Below, in pieces: positions 10,925 to 21,941 of a DNA stretch of 48,292 nt. Numbering within the stretch: position 1 is the first letter of the stretch; each line of letters starts with the position of its first letter. The position numbers were made by a program, and so were the translations under genes. A model generated the notes under the pieces. It searched no databases, was not told the DNA's origin, and saw nothing but the letters and a program-made list of their open reading frames with translations. The DNA is from Conidiobolus incongruus B7586 (lineage: Eukaryota > Entomophthoromycota > Entomophthoromycetes > Entomophthorales > Conidiobolaceae): NCBI GenBank assembly GCA_000697335.1, contig JNEM01014027.1, forward strand, positions 1 through 48,292, in the 5' to 3' direction.

Positions 10925-11374
10925 TTAGTCATGAGGATGACTATGATCATCCTCATCTTCTTCGTTAATAATTTTAATCTCATCATCATCATCATGCTCC
11001 AAAGCTCTTATAATATCTCTTTCATCGATGATGTCATGATCAGGGATGGCTACGTGGGAATGGTGAATGTCTCCAAGTTCTTGGGCTATGAGGAGATCCT
11101 CCCCGAAACTGTGATGATGATGATCATGAAGGACTTCTTCTTCAATAATATCATCCAAAAGCTGGTCATGAAATCCGAATGGAGCTCCAATTGAGTCGTC
11201 TTCAATGTTGGTCACGTCTTTCGTTTTGATCTTCATCTTTTTGTGGTTGATTACTGCATTGTTGCGTTCTCCTTCTTGATTAATGACTTCTTCAGCTTCA
11301 ATGGTATCAGCTGGAGGTAATGATGCAACCATTGGAATCAAAGCCAAGAATAAAGCTAATTTAGAATACAACAT
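10925..11374 (-). CDS. small secreted protein 5, curlin-like repeat with His/Asp-rich tail (subfamily B)
   Basis: Intronless, 149 residues. Signal peptide MLYSKLALFLALIPMVAS, mature start LPPADT. Residues about 26-42 read EAEEVINQEGERNNAVI, an excellent match to the curlin repeat pattern N-Q-x-G-x-x-N-x-A-x-I seen in bacterial CsgA/CsgB. The rest is dominated by Asp, Glu and His: a DHHHHS run near residue 84, DDDDE near 127, and the C-terminus DDHSHPHD. The His/Asp clusters could bind Zn, Cu or Ni; this is inference. No cysteine. Closest relative in the window is the gene at 18241-18672, which shares the AEEV-V/I-NQ core and acidic/His tail. Confidence 0.84.
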   Translation of the reverse strand: MLYSKLALFLALIPMVASLPPADTIEAEEVINQEGERNNAVINHKKMKIKTKDVTNIEDDSIGAPFGFHDQLLDDIIEEEVLHDHHHHSFGEDLLIAQELGDIHHSHVAIPDHDIIDERDIIRALEHDDDDEIKIINEEDEDDHSHPHD

Positions 11375-11430
11375 CTTAATTAATTGTTAGTTGGAGTGAA
11401 TTGTATAGTAATAAAAGATATTAACCGTGG

Positions 11431-11438
11431 TTTATATA
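11431..11438 (-). promoter_or_regulatory. TATA box of secreted protein 5
   Basis: TATATAAA in minus orientation, 57 bases upstream of the start codon at 11374, a spacing shared with several secreted-protein genes here. Confidence 0.5.
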
Positions 11439-11451
11439 GCTTTTTTTTCAA

Positions 11452-11467
11452 AAGAATGATCATTCTT
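11452..11467. promoter_or_regulatory. 16-base perfect palindrome upstream of TATA box
   Basis: AAGAATGATCATTCTT is its own reverse complement and lies just upstream of the TATA box of the gene at 10925-11374. Position and symmetry suit a dimeric transcription-factor site; the factor is unknown. Confidence 0.35.
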
Positions 11468-12144
11468 AATTTGTAAGATAACCATTAGAAATTTTGAATG
11501 ATCAAGTTTTAATAAATTTCCTTAATAAAATTCAAGAATTGTACTGAATTTGTAACTGTCTATCTTTAAAATTAATCCATAATTTATAAATAAAAATATC
11601 GGTAATTTTTATTATTTTTTTTCTAATGGTTAAAATATTTAATTTGTTCTTTTTAAGTTTGGAATTGTATCTAAAATATATTTTGTAAATTGTTAAGAAC
11701 TTGAAATCATAAATTTTAATTTATTGTAATTTCTTTTGAACTGAATTATCACAATTGTCAAATTCAAAGCCAATCTTGTATATTATACACTAAAATAGTT
11801 TATTAAATCTTGTTTAATATATCTATATATTTAACCAAGGATTTCATTTCATTGGAAAAATATATATTTTTATATGTAATAACTAAAATAATCCAAATTA
11901 AAATTCATAGTATATAAATCATGTTTATCATGATATTCAATTCAATATAAAGATAAAATCTTTTATAAATCTTGATAATCAAAAACTGTTAAAATGAGTT
12001 AATATTACTAATTAAAATTCCAGTTTTATATTATTTATTAAAATATTTCATATTAAAGAATATATATTGCATTGATAAACTGGAGATCTAAATCAACTAT
12101 CCAATATGCTTGAACTGAATAATATGACAATAAATACCTTATAG
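11468..12144. other. AT-rich spacer
   Basis: No gene seen between the promoter of secreted protein 5 and the 3' end of the RNase P/MRP subunit gene. Confidence 0.6.
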
Positions 12145-12942
12145 TTATAAATTGGATAAAAAGTCATCTAAACTGAAGTTTGTTGAAGTACTCGATTGGT
12201 CATCATCCTTCTTTGCTAATAATCCCTTTAACGTGGTGGTCTTCTTTTTATTCTGCTTTTTCGGTTTCAGAGTTTGTTGCAATTTATTTTGTGCTTTATT
12301 ATTTGTGGAAGACTGTGATAACAAATTAGTTGGCTTGTTATTATTATGAGATGCTTGATTCGATGTTGATAATTTAATGTCTTTAGTGATATTATTATTT
12401 GATAATGCTGGTTTTAGCTTATTCTGTTTAAATTGTGATTTTAAAGCTTTTTTACTAGATTTATCAATACCTCTCAATATATTGTTTTGATGGCAAAAGT
12501 TGCATCGGTATTGGATACAAGTACCTAATTGATTTCCTTTGGATTTTTTAGAGGTTTTGAATTGGATTAATTTTCTATATAAATTAGCGTTAGTTATATT
12601 ATAAAGATTATAAATTGTGTTAGAGTATATTTACTTGTCACCATTCGTCTTCGCTATAGGAATATCGGGTTGAAAATTAAGAATATCATTATTAGATAGT
12701 TTCTTCAAGTGTTTAGAACTTTTGACATTGATAGAACAAGTTTTACCCGGTATAAAAGGCGTATAACAAACTTGACAATAATTATTAATATTCTTAGCAC
12801 CATTAGGCTTAGGCTTCATGCTTTCAGCGATTACATCGTCCTTATTTAGCAAATAATAACGAGCCAATTCTGGCGATATTGAAACAATTGCTTGAGATAA
12901 ATTGTTTAAGGTTTTTAGTTGCAGATTAAGTGATTTGGACAT
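12145..12942 (-). CDS. RNase P/MRP zinc-ribbon subunit (Rpr2/Rpp21/Snm1 family)
   Basis: Two exons (12942-12635 and 12574-12145) joined by a 60-base GT-AG intron give 245 residues. The N-terminus is a helical stretch (LNNLSQAIVSISPELARYYL), as in Rpp21/Rpr2. Exon 1 holds the first zinc pair in YCQVCYTPFIPGK (C-x2-C), and exon 2 the second pair in YRCNFCHQNN (C-x2-C), so splicing completes a four-Cys zinc ribbon. The C-terminal half is Lys/Asn/Gln/Ser-rich and probably disordered, ending in a short acidic/hydrophobic peptide. The family binds the catalytic RNA of RNase P (tRNA 5' processing) or RNase MRP (rRNA processing) in the nucleus. The sequence does not tell Rpr2/Rpp21 from Snm1. Confidence 0.8.
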
Positions 12943-13107
12943 ACTTTTATTTTTAAACTGATGATAAATTTATTTAATTTTTAGAGTGGATGACTTATTA
13001 TAGAAAATGCAATTAAAATTCATTTTATGGGATTAACTGAACTACAAATAATTCAAACATTATTAAATAAATATTAAGTATGATATAGTAATAAGTTTAT
13101 GAATTGC

Positions 13108-13108
<1 letters not shown>

Positions 13109-13155
<47 letters not shown>
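13109..13155. repeat. (AAT)n microsatellite, about 15 units
   Basis: Uninterrupted AAT/ATA trinucleotide run in non-coding DNA. Confidence 0.9.
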
Positions 13156-13156
<1 letters not shown>

Positions 13157-15081
13157 GTTAAAAAATACATAAAACTATGATTATCAATAAGTATATCAAG
13201 TGGACTTAATAAATTTTCAATTAATATCACTATTATATTTCAATATACGATAAAGGTCATTTTTAGATATAATAAACTATAATTTACATTTAATAAGCAT
13301 TATTTAAAATCACTTTTCGGTTAAATTTAAAAAAAAGAATTAAAATAAGAATCTCGGCTATATAATATATAAATTGAAATAGTTTGAAGATATTGATATT
13401 TTTTATATCAATAGATCGCATTTGAGTTGAATTCTTTTTTTCATTGATTTGTTGATTGAATACTGAATCAACAGATCAAAATTTGAAAATATTTGGAGTT
13501 GATCCACAGCCATATATATATATATATTACATACTTCTGAGTAGAATATCTATTTTCTATTTGACCGAATATTTATTCATGTTTAATATCATAATATTAT
13601 ATAGAATTTTTTAGACTGATATGACCACTTTAAAGTGACTTATTTGAATATTATAACAAAATATCGCTTTTCTAATGTCAAGCCTAATATTATCTAGGCG
13701 ATTAAATAATAATTTATGAACATCATTCTTAAAATTACAATATTAGCCAAGTTCAATGAAATAATTTAATTAATTATATTGAACATAATATTACATTTGT
13801 TTGGCCATCTTTTTCATTAAAATTACGTGTACTTCCAGCGAATTACCTATAAACAATAATCCAATGAATTATGAATTTTAACTTTAATTAATGTTATTAA
13901 AGTTGAAATATAGTAATGATGTATGATGTATAAAGCTTTAAAATATTGCTATAGATTTGAGCAATATAATTTTTAATAATTATAAATTTGATTTCAATGA
14001 TTGGTAAATTTAGAAAAAGAGCGATATTAAACAAAATCTAAAAGTATTTCAATGATATTTTTAAATATTGAATATATAAAAATTATCTCAAATACATTAT
14101 AAAATAGTCATTGATTCTACTAGCGCTCGACACTATTTATAATTTTTATATAGAATCAAAACTGGTATTTGATATCGACTTAAAAGTGCATATATTTAAA
14201 TTAAAAATTACTCAATTCAGAAAATGGGAAAGAACATCAAAAAGGGTATACTAATTAGTTTTAATAAAGTAACTAAGCTTAGTGAATCATAAAAAACATG
14301 GTAAATGTTGATGAAAAAAAAATTTCCAGAATTGAATAGATTGTTCTGTATTCTTGATACTATTTTTTAAAAACAATTAACAAGTATCAATACCCAATCT
14401 AATTTTAAAGATACGGTTTTTTAGTGTTGTTGGTTTAGTTTACCTTAATGTTAGATCTTTCTTGAGTTTTAATCATATGTAATTTAATTTTAATGTCTTT
14501 TTAAAGTAAATTTAATATTATATTAATATTCGAAAAAATAAACAATATTCTGAAGAAAAACAATAAATAATTCAACTTATTAACGAATGATTGGGGAGTT
14601 GTTCAAATAAATATATTAATTATTTACATGATTAATTAAGTTATTTTACAAAAATATTTAGAATATAATATAAAAATATATTTCTAAATTTTTATAGAAA
14701 GTTACCTAATTTGTAATACTTTATATTGATCCTGGTTCATCCATGGTGTTGATTATGCTCAATATTTTTGAGATCATTATAATATTACATTCAACTAATA
14801 CTGTGGTTAACTTGAAACAGTCAAAATAACTATTGTTTGTGTGATGATGGTCCAATCGATGCATCACTATTAGGATTTGGATTGTATCATTAACGAATAA
14901 TCAGGGGCGAAGAAATATAGGAGTGTTGAGATGATATCAGCTCTAACTATTCAACTAATCTTTCGATGTCCCAAAACGATTGGTGCAAACTTATTAAGGT
15001 TAAATGAATTTACCAAGTTTGAAATACCCCTGACTTCCAGAATTTTTCATGGCTCTGTAATGATGTTCAATGGTCTGGAGC

Positions 15082-15089
15082 TATAAATA
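15082..15089 (+). promoter_or_regulatory. TATA box of Rsr1/Rap1-like gene
   Basis: TATAAATA, 62 bases between its end and the ATG at 15151, in a locally less AT-rich setting, which makes it stand out. Confidence 0.5.
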
Positions 15090-15150
15090 AAGGTTGTGAG
15101 CTCTTGTTGTAACTAAATTGATTCTAGTGCTATTGAACTCTGTCGTTGAG

Positions 15151-15801
15151 ATGAGAGATTATCAAATAGTCGTATTGGGATCCGGCGGTGTTGGAAAATC
15201 AGCTTTGGTAAGTGTTTGATTATTTATTTACATGGATTGATTGATCATGTTTATAAATTAAACTGTCACAATAGCTTTTGAACTTGTCAATTAACTCATG
15301 ATTATTTAGACTGTGCAGTTTATCCAGAATGCCTTCGTAGAGCAATATGATCCCACAATTGAAGATAGTTATCGAAAGCAGTTTGAAATCGATAGCCAAT
15401 ATTGCAACTTGGAAATATTAGACACCGCAGGTACTGAGCAGTTTACGGCTATCAGAGACTTGTATATGAAGAATGGTGAAGGCTTCATCTTCGTCTTTTC
15501 AGTCACCAGTCAACCTACCTTTGACGATCTACGCGATTTATATGAGCAGATTCGCAGGGTCAAGAACTCAACTAAGGTGCCTATAGTTATTGCTGGCAAT
15601 AAGTGCGACCTGGGTGCTGAGAGAGTAGTGAGCCCTGCAGCATGTACAAGGCTAGCGAATGAATGGAACCTACCATTTTTTGAAACATCAGCTAGATACA
15701 GAGTCAATGTAGATGAGCTATTCTTTGGACTGGTTAAGCAAATCAACTTAATTAGGCCGAAACCCAACAGGACAAGGAAACAAAAATGTTCGATTCTTTA
15801 A
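15151..15801 (+). CDS. RSR1: Ras-family small GTPase, Rap1/Rsr1 (Bud1) type
   Basis: Exons 15151-15207 and 15310-15801 around a 102-base GT-AG intron give 182 residues. The P-loop is GSGGVGKSA (residues 10-18), split from the next codon by the intron. The effector loop is [12 protein letters not shown], which is the Rap/Rsr1 form. Switch II reads DTAGTEQF: Thr in place of the Ras Gln61 is the classical Rap hallmark. NKCDL and ETSA complete the nucleotide-binding motifs. The C-terminus is basic and ends in CSIL, a CaaX box whose final Leu predicts geranylgeranylation and membrane anchoring. In yeasts Rsr1 recruits Cdc24/Cdc42 to mark the site of polarised growth; a similar role is likely. TATAAATA lies just upstream. 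Confidence 0.93.
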
Positions 15802-16721
15802 GCATACCTTGCAAGCATATAGCCAGCATATTCAATTTTGAACTTGTGTATTATTTTCGTTACTAAATTCCTTTCCTCATATTCATTGCATACACGCGAA
15901 AATTCACCAATTCAGGGTGTGGAGTAATATCACTAATTTATCACAATCCAATATATAGAGCCAATTAAATTAATTAACGAATCATCAATCCATCAATCAT
16001 TTTATGTTAATAAATTATCTCTGTCCAATTATCTATTTATTTAGAATAACTTGAATGCATCACCAATACATCTAAATATTTATTCCAATTCAATCCTATT
16101 CTAAATATTTTATAACATCATACTTGATTTTACCATATTAATACCATTACATAGAATAAAATATAAAATTAATAATATCCAATAATTACATAAATTTATT
16201 CAAAATTTAATTTAATTAATTATATCAGTTACTCGGTTTATGATATAATCAATCGATTAGTCATATATTCCCTTTATTCTTCAAATATGAGTAATATAAT
16301 ATATAATTATGTAGTCGAAATAGATACTATATAGATAGAAACTCGATTAAGAGATTATGACATAATATAAAATATTTAACAAAATATAAAAATATAATAT
16401 TTCATTATAACATTTTCAAAAAGGAGTAAATTAAGACTTCACTTTACCCTGCATTCATTTTTATTATTAATTAAAAGTAATGTATCCATAAAAATAGAAT
16501 AAAATCTCATTATCCAATGGTTAAAATCACCACATAAGATCACATAACTATTGAAAATAATATTAGGATAATCTCTAATTCGTTCGTTAGGAAAAAAAAT
16601 TATATGAATGTAAATTTTTTAGGTTGAAGATCCTTTGAAATTTGATCATTATTGACCAGTATTTAAGTAGATGGTGTTGTTTCAATCATTATACATAATT
16701 TATAGCTATTAGAATTCATAA
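15802..16721. other. AT-rich spacer between GTPase and secreted protein 6
   Basis: No gene seen. It holds the 3' region of the GTPase gene and the promoter of the secreted-protein gene at 16722. Confidence 0.6.
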
Positions 16722-17066
16722 ATGATGATTAAAACTTGGTTATTGATCATTAGCATTTGTGTCGCTTTACCTAATGAGAAAGAGGTTGGCTCAATCATCC
16801 ATCAAGAGGGAGAGACTAACACTGTGAAATTCGATGATGAGCAAGTGCAAGTGAGAAATCGTATCAATGATCAAGGGAAGATCGTGTCAGATTGGGTTAT
16901 CAAGGAGGGTAAACACCATACTCCTGATGGAATATTTATTGATAATGACCGTGTGGCTATTATTGATGACGAAGAGCCACCTCAAGTGCAAGTAACTAAC
17001 GAGAATCAGAATGACCTCTTGGATAAACTAGATGTAGACGTAATTGACTTGAAAGGCTTATTATAA
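16722..17066 (+). CDS. small secreted protein 6, curlin-like repeat (subfamily B)
   Basis: Intronless, 114 residues. Signal peptide MMIKTWLLIISICVA, mature start LPNEKE. Residues about 22-40 read VGSIIHQEGETNTVKF, the same I-x-Q-E-G-E-x-N frame as INQEGERNNAVI in the gene at 10925-11374. The remainder alternates charged and Val/Ile residues (VQVRNRI, DRVAIIDDEE, VQVTNEN), giving possible further beta strands, and is acidic overall. No cysteine in the mature part. Two adjacent Met codons open the gene; either could be used. Function unknown. Confidence 0.82.
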   Translation: MMIKTWLLIISICVALPNEKEVGSIIHQEGETNTVKFDDEQVQVRNRINDQGKIVSDWVIKEGKHHTPDGIFIDNDRVAIIDDEEPPQVQVTNENQNDLLDKLDVDVIDLKGLL

Positions 17067-17156
17067 TTCATTGAAATTAATATCATTGACATCTATCACA
17101 ATTAATTCACTAGATGTATACTCTTTCATTACCTTTAATAAACTAAACCATCTGTT

Positions 17157-17238
17157 ATTTAATTAAAGTTGATTATTCAATACCCATTGCTATATTTAAT
17201 TAAAGTTGATTATTCAATACCCATTGCTATATTTAATT
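17157..17238. repeat. perfect 37-base tandem duplication
   Basis: Copies at 17161-17197 and 17198-17234 are identical, with a few matching flanking bases on each side. It lies about 100 bases after the stop codon of secreted protein 6. Perfect identity implies a recent event or an assembly duplication. Confidence 0.95.
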
Positions 17239-18168
17239 TACTCGAATAATATCACATTTTAAAAGTCATTATAAATACACTTTTAAATATATAAATATAT
17301 TTCATTTCCAAAATATTAATATACATTTAGTAGAATATGTCAAAGACATTAAAAATGGTATAGTTATTAATCAAGGGTATAATTTAAATATTGTATAGAA
17401 ATTTTTCCGCATCATTTGTAAAATCATGTTATATCTAAATTACATAATTATATATATATATATATATTCAATATATAGATTTATTTAATACAAAAAAGTA
17501 TAACATTGATTAAATATTGATAAAACTTTGAAAAATTAAAGGCATTGATATAGCTCGATTTAGTATATTATTAATATCTTTTAAAATCATAAAATATATA
17601 TCTTCAATGTAAATATCAATAAATTTCGATTTAATAAAATCAATGGTAATATAATATATTATATATATCGGAAATGAATTATTGAAAAGAAATGAAAATT
17701 ATCGAATTAAACATTCTATCAATTGAACACATTTCATAAATAAAATTTATTCGAGCTATTCTATACAATAAATCAAGTATTAAAATTTAATATAATTTTT
17801 TATTACTATAATAATTATAATATGATATCAGATTTAGCCAAAAGAAGGAATAAATTAATATTTCAAAGTAATTATTATGAACTTATAAGAGATTATACCA
17901 ATGTGAATATGAATAACGAAAATATAATACATTTGATTCATTTTTCAGTCATTAACATCGTAGAATTTCAAAACTTGAAAAATTTTTCAATATAATAACT
18001 AATATAATCATTTGTAACATATTATAAATTGAATTATTCAGAGGAATTTAAGGTTGATTATCATTAATAAAGATTTGAAATAAAATGAATTTGTTCGATC
18101 ATCTTGGGAAATTTCAACGGTTTTTGGCTTGAAAAATTTCCTTTAGAAAATCTCAGAATTAGAATAAG

Positions 18169-18176
18169 TATAAAAA
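18169..18176 (+). promoter_or_regulatory. TATA-like element of secreted protein 7
   Basis: TATAAAAA, 64 bases upstream of the ATG at 18241. Confidence 0.4.
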
Positions 18177-18240
18177 TTGAAATGATTGTGAAGTATTCAG
18201 TATCTGTTTATCTATTTTTGACATAATCGAGTATATTAAA

Positions 18241-18672
18241 ATGGTAGCTATTAATGTTTGTTTAATTTTAGCCATTGTCTCTTTCATTGGTGCCACTCCC
18301 GTCGATATTAAAGCTGAGGAAGTGGTCAATCAAAAGGGTCGGGACAACAATGTAGTAGTGACTACTAAATCAATGAAGGTAGATATGAGTGAAAATACTA
18401 CCATTGATGATGAAAATCCTTTCTTCCACCATCATATTGACCATGACGATATCACATCTGAAGCCTTGATTGATGAGTTGGAAGATGCTATCAAGGAGCG
18501 AAATGATGATGATGATGATGCAATCGTTATCAAAAATATTGAAGATGATGATGATGACAAAAGAAGAGAGAAGAAAGACGAAGACGTTCAAATTGAAGAA
18601 ATCGTCATCGAAGAGGACGAAAACCATGATCTTATCGGCCTTGGCGGAGAACATGTTTTAGAACTGCTTTAA
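18241..18672 (+). CDS. small secreted protein 7, curlin-like repeat with poly-acidic tail (subfamily B)
   Basis: Intronless, 143 residues. Signal peptide MVAINVCLILAIVSFIGA, mature start TPVDIK. Residues about 25-41 read AEEVVNQKGRDNNVVV, directly comparable with AEEVINQEGERNNAVI of the gene at 10925-11374, including the following Met-Lys-Val/Ile. The tail is rich in Asp, Glu and some His (FFHHHIDHDD near residue 61; several Asp runs), suggesting disorder or metal binding. No cysteine in the mature part. The pair at 10925 and 18241 are clear paralogues on opposite strands 7 kb apart. Function unknown. Confidence 0.83.
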   Translation: MVAINVCLILAIVSFIGATPVDIKAEEVVNQKGRDNNVVVTTKSMKVDMSENTTIDDENPFFHHHIDHDDITSEALIDELEDAIKERNDDDDDAIVIKNIEDDDDDKRREKKDEDVQIEEIVIEEDENHDLIGLGGEHVLELL

Positions 18673-20341
18673 CATGACAGATCGCATAATGGTTTCTGAC
18701 TTCCCTTCAGTAATGGATTAATTACAATTTAATCTTTAGAGTGACATAAATTGAATTAATTCATCTTAAATTAATAAACTCTATTTATACGATCTATTAT
18801 AACTAAATTTTAATTGAATTATAAAATATAAATATTATTAATGCATGATTTAAATATATCAATGTATTGTAACTATATAATATCTGGAAGGATTAATAGG
18901 TATTTTATATTTGATTTTCTGTGTAAATAATAATTTTACAAATATATAATTTTTTTATATCAAATATAATCAATATTTCTTTTGCTGATAAATTTTCAAT
19001 AATTTGCAAAATTGTATTAAAATTACTAATGGATCAAATACTTCAATTATCTATTAAGAACATGATTAATTTAAAAATTACATAATATAAATTTTATTAA
19101 TGAAATTTAAAACAGTAATTTCTCTACAAAATTTGCCACCTATCCTTTAAATTTACAATTTTGATTAAATATATCAATCTTAGACAAATTCGAAAATGTT
19201 CTATATCAAATAAATCGATTCAGTAATTTTGATATAAACATTAGTACTCAGTATAACATTCATAATATAGTATTATTTACAGGGTTAAAATTTGTTGTAA
19301 CATCAATACTGAATTTTCAACGTATTTAATGAAAATATTAATATATCAATATATATTTATTATTTTTTTAAAATTTTATGCTTTGATAAAAAGATGCTAT
19401 ATTACTTAAATATATATAATTCAAATATAAATTAATTGCAACCACTTCAATAGACTATTTGTATAATTAATCAACTCAGAAAGTCAAAACAATAGACAAT
19501 ATTGAAAATTAAACCATAATTATACTGAAATTATTATTATGTAATAATTTTAATTTATTACATAATTATTGAATATTAGGTTAAACAGAATTAGGAAATA
19601 TTATTCATTCATAAAATACCGATATTTGGATAAAAATTTGCAGTATTTATTATTGATTAAACATAATAATGAAATAGTTCATAAATATAATATTAATATA
19701 TATTCTTAAATGTTAAATCAAAATATATGAACTAATTTTTTAAACCTAATTTTTTATCCATATATCAAATATATTCAATAAATTAAAATACGTATGAACT
19801 AAATAAAATTTGATCTATATTTACTATTGGATAACTGCAAACCTCTTTTACCTGCAATTATCAAATTTGAAATATTATACACAAGTTGCAATAATTTGCA
19901 AACTAGTTAGATTTAATATTATTTAGATTTGAAATTAGTTCATCGTTTCATCATGTTTAAATTTAATATTATCTCAGATAGTTAAATAAAAAACCACAAA
20001 AGTTTGTAATAGTTGTTTATGGATTAAATCATTAAATATAGTTTAAAATATTAATTTCCATTATATTGGTATTCTTAATATTATAGGGTGATATATTTGT
20101 TAATCAATACTAAATTTTATTGAATTATTGAATTGGGCGTATTTGATTGGATAATTCATATGAATAATCGTCATTAACCGTCTTAAAAATGATTATTTCA
20201 AAGTGCGAATTTGAGAAAGATTGCAGAATATTGAAAATTGAGATAATTGAAGATATTGTAGAAAACAAAGTTGAACTTTGTTTAAATTATTACTCTTTTT
20301 TAATTAAATAACACATTAAAAATTAATTAAACTCAATTTAA
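18673..20341. other. AT-rich spacer between secreted protein 7 and PP2C
   Basis: No gene, RNA gene or clear repeat seen. The last 200 bases must hold the phosphatase promoter. Confidence 0.6.
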
Positions 20342-21941
20342 ATGGGTCAAACACTTTCAGCCCCCGTTACCGATAAGATTACTACCGAAGATTCTAATAC
20401 CAGATTTGCTTATGGTGCTAGCTGTATGCAAGGATGGAGAGTGTGTATCCTTTTTCATATATAATTTTCGTTTTATTATTTTCCATTTAGACTATGTTAT
20501 TATTCCTTAATTTTTTCTTTTTTTTTATAGCTATGGAAGATGCCCATAGTGCCTTGCTCGAATTAAGCTCTGAAGACCCCACTGGTTTCTTTGCCGTTTT
20601 TGACGGTCATGGTGGTATGTCAACATTTCAATATGGTGCCACTTTCACATAATTGAACTTTATCCTAGGTCAAAATGCTGCTAAATACGCTGCTGCTCAC
20701 CTCCACCAAAGAATCAGAAAAGATCCTACCTATGGAAGAGGCGAATACAAAGAAGCTATTAAGGCTGGTTTCTTGGGCGTTGATTATGATCTTAAAACAG
20801 GTTATTATCAATCATAAATAGCTATATACAATTAGTGCTATAATAGTTACGCTTAGATTCCGAATTTCCTGACGAGGTTTCTGGATGTACCGCTGTAGCT
20901 GCTCTTGTTACCCCAGATAATCGCATCTTTGTGGTACGTCAACAACCTATTAAATCATTTTTCGTATAAATTAACAATTTTAATAGGGAAATGCTGGAGA
21001 TTCTAGATCTGTTTTAAGCCAAAAGGGTATTGTTAAAGAACTTTCTGTCGACCATAAGCCTTCCAACCCTTGTAAGAATATAGCTAACATAGTGAGCATT
21101 TTGTATTCTAACTCCTGTTGATAATAGCTGAGTCTGAACGTATTTCTAAAGCTGGTGGCTTTATTGAATATGGAAGAGTCAATGGTACTAAATATATACA
21201 TTTTCCTCTTTGGTAGGGTTATTAATATCATCTTAGGTAATTTGGCTTTGTCTAGAGCTATTGGTGATTTTGAATTTAAGCAAAACCACCGTCTCCCTGC
21301 TGAAGAACAAATTGTTACTGGTAATTTCTTAATATTAACTTTTCTTCAATTTATCTAACTTATCTCAATAGCTGATCCTGATATTACTGAACACGCCATG
21401 GAAGATGGTGATGAATTCTTGATTGTTGCTTGTGATGGTAATTTGCATTAATACTGACTTTAATTGCAAGGTGATTAATGTAATCATAGGTATCTGGGAC
21501 TGTCTCTCATCTCAAGAAGCTGTTACTGAAGTTTCTAAATTGATCGCTGAAGGAAGATCTCTTGGAGAAGTGTGTGAAATTATCATGGAGCAATGTTTGG
21601 CCAGAGACTCTGATTCCACTGGTGTTGGTTGCGATAATATGACCATCATCATTGTCGCATTATTAAACGGAAAGACTTATGAAGAATGGCAATCTAGCAT
21701 AGCCGCTCGCTGTGCAGTTGAATCTAATGCTGGAACAGAAGATGATATCACTACTGACTCTACACTCATTGTTCCTAATGTCATTTCGAATTCACAATCA
21801 GAAACTGCTTCAGACAATCTCTCCTCTGAAGGATCGAATCATGATGAAAGTGCTGAACAAGAAGTTGTCAAAGAATCCGAAATTGAAGCTGAAGGTAAAA
21901 CCTCCGCCACGCTAGAAGATTCGCAAACCTCTTCCAACTAA
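20342..21941 (+). CDS. PTC2: PP2C-type Ser/Thr phosphatase, Ptc2/Ptc3 type
   Basis: Nine exons: 20342-20444, 20531-20614, 20669-20800, 20857-20933, 20987-21071, 21128-21184, 21237-21320, 21372-21437, 21490-21941. All eight introns are GT-AG, 51-86 bases, and the joined frame gives 379 residues. Metal-dependent PP2C motifs appear in order: VSMEDAH (about 34-40), FAVFDGHGG (55-63, metal-binding Asp59), SGCTAVAALV, GNAGDSR, LSVDHKPSNPSE, LALSRAIGDFEFK, and FLIVACDGIWD. The N-terminus MGQTLS-A-P-V fits the Ptc2/Ptc3 family and an N-myristoylation site at Gly2. The C-terminus is Ser/Glu-rich and disordered. These enzymes dephosphorylate stress MAP kinases and checkpoint kinases. Two internal junctions were chosen because they restore conserved motifs across the intron. 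Confidence 0.93.

Larger units (their letters stand above)
12943..15150. other. AT-rich spacer with AAT microsatellite
   Basis: No gene seen. It contains a trinucleotide run of about 15 AAT units at 13109-13155. A slightly GC-richer patch at about 14870-15120 is the promoter side of the GTPase gene and includes TATAAATA at 15082-15089, 62 bases before its start codon. Confidence 0.6.
17067..18240. other. AT-rich spacer with tandem duplication
   Basis: No gene seen. It contains a perfect 37-base tandem duplication (17161-17234) and a TA run at about 17450-17468. A TATAAAAA element at 18169-18176 lies 64 bases before the next start codon. Confidence 0.6.

Noticed and set aside
21155-21358. Open frames inside the PP2C gene that read through introns
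   Set aside because: The conserved PP2C motifs require the introns at 21185-21236 and 21321-21371 to be removed; the read-through products are artefacts.
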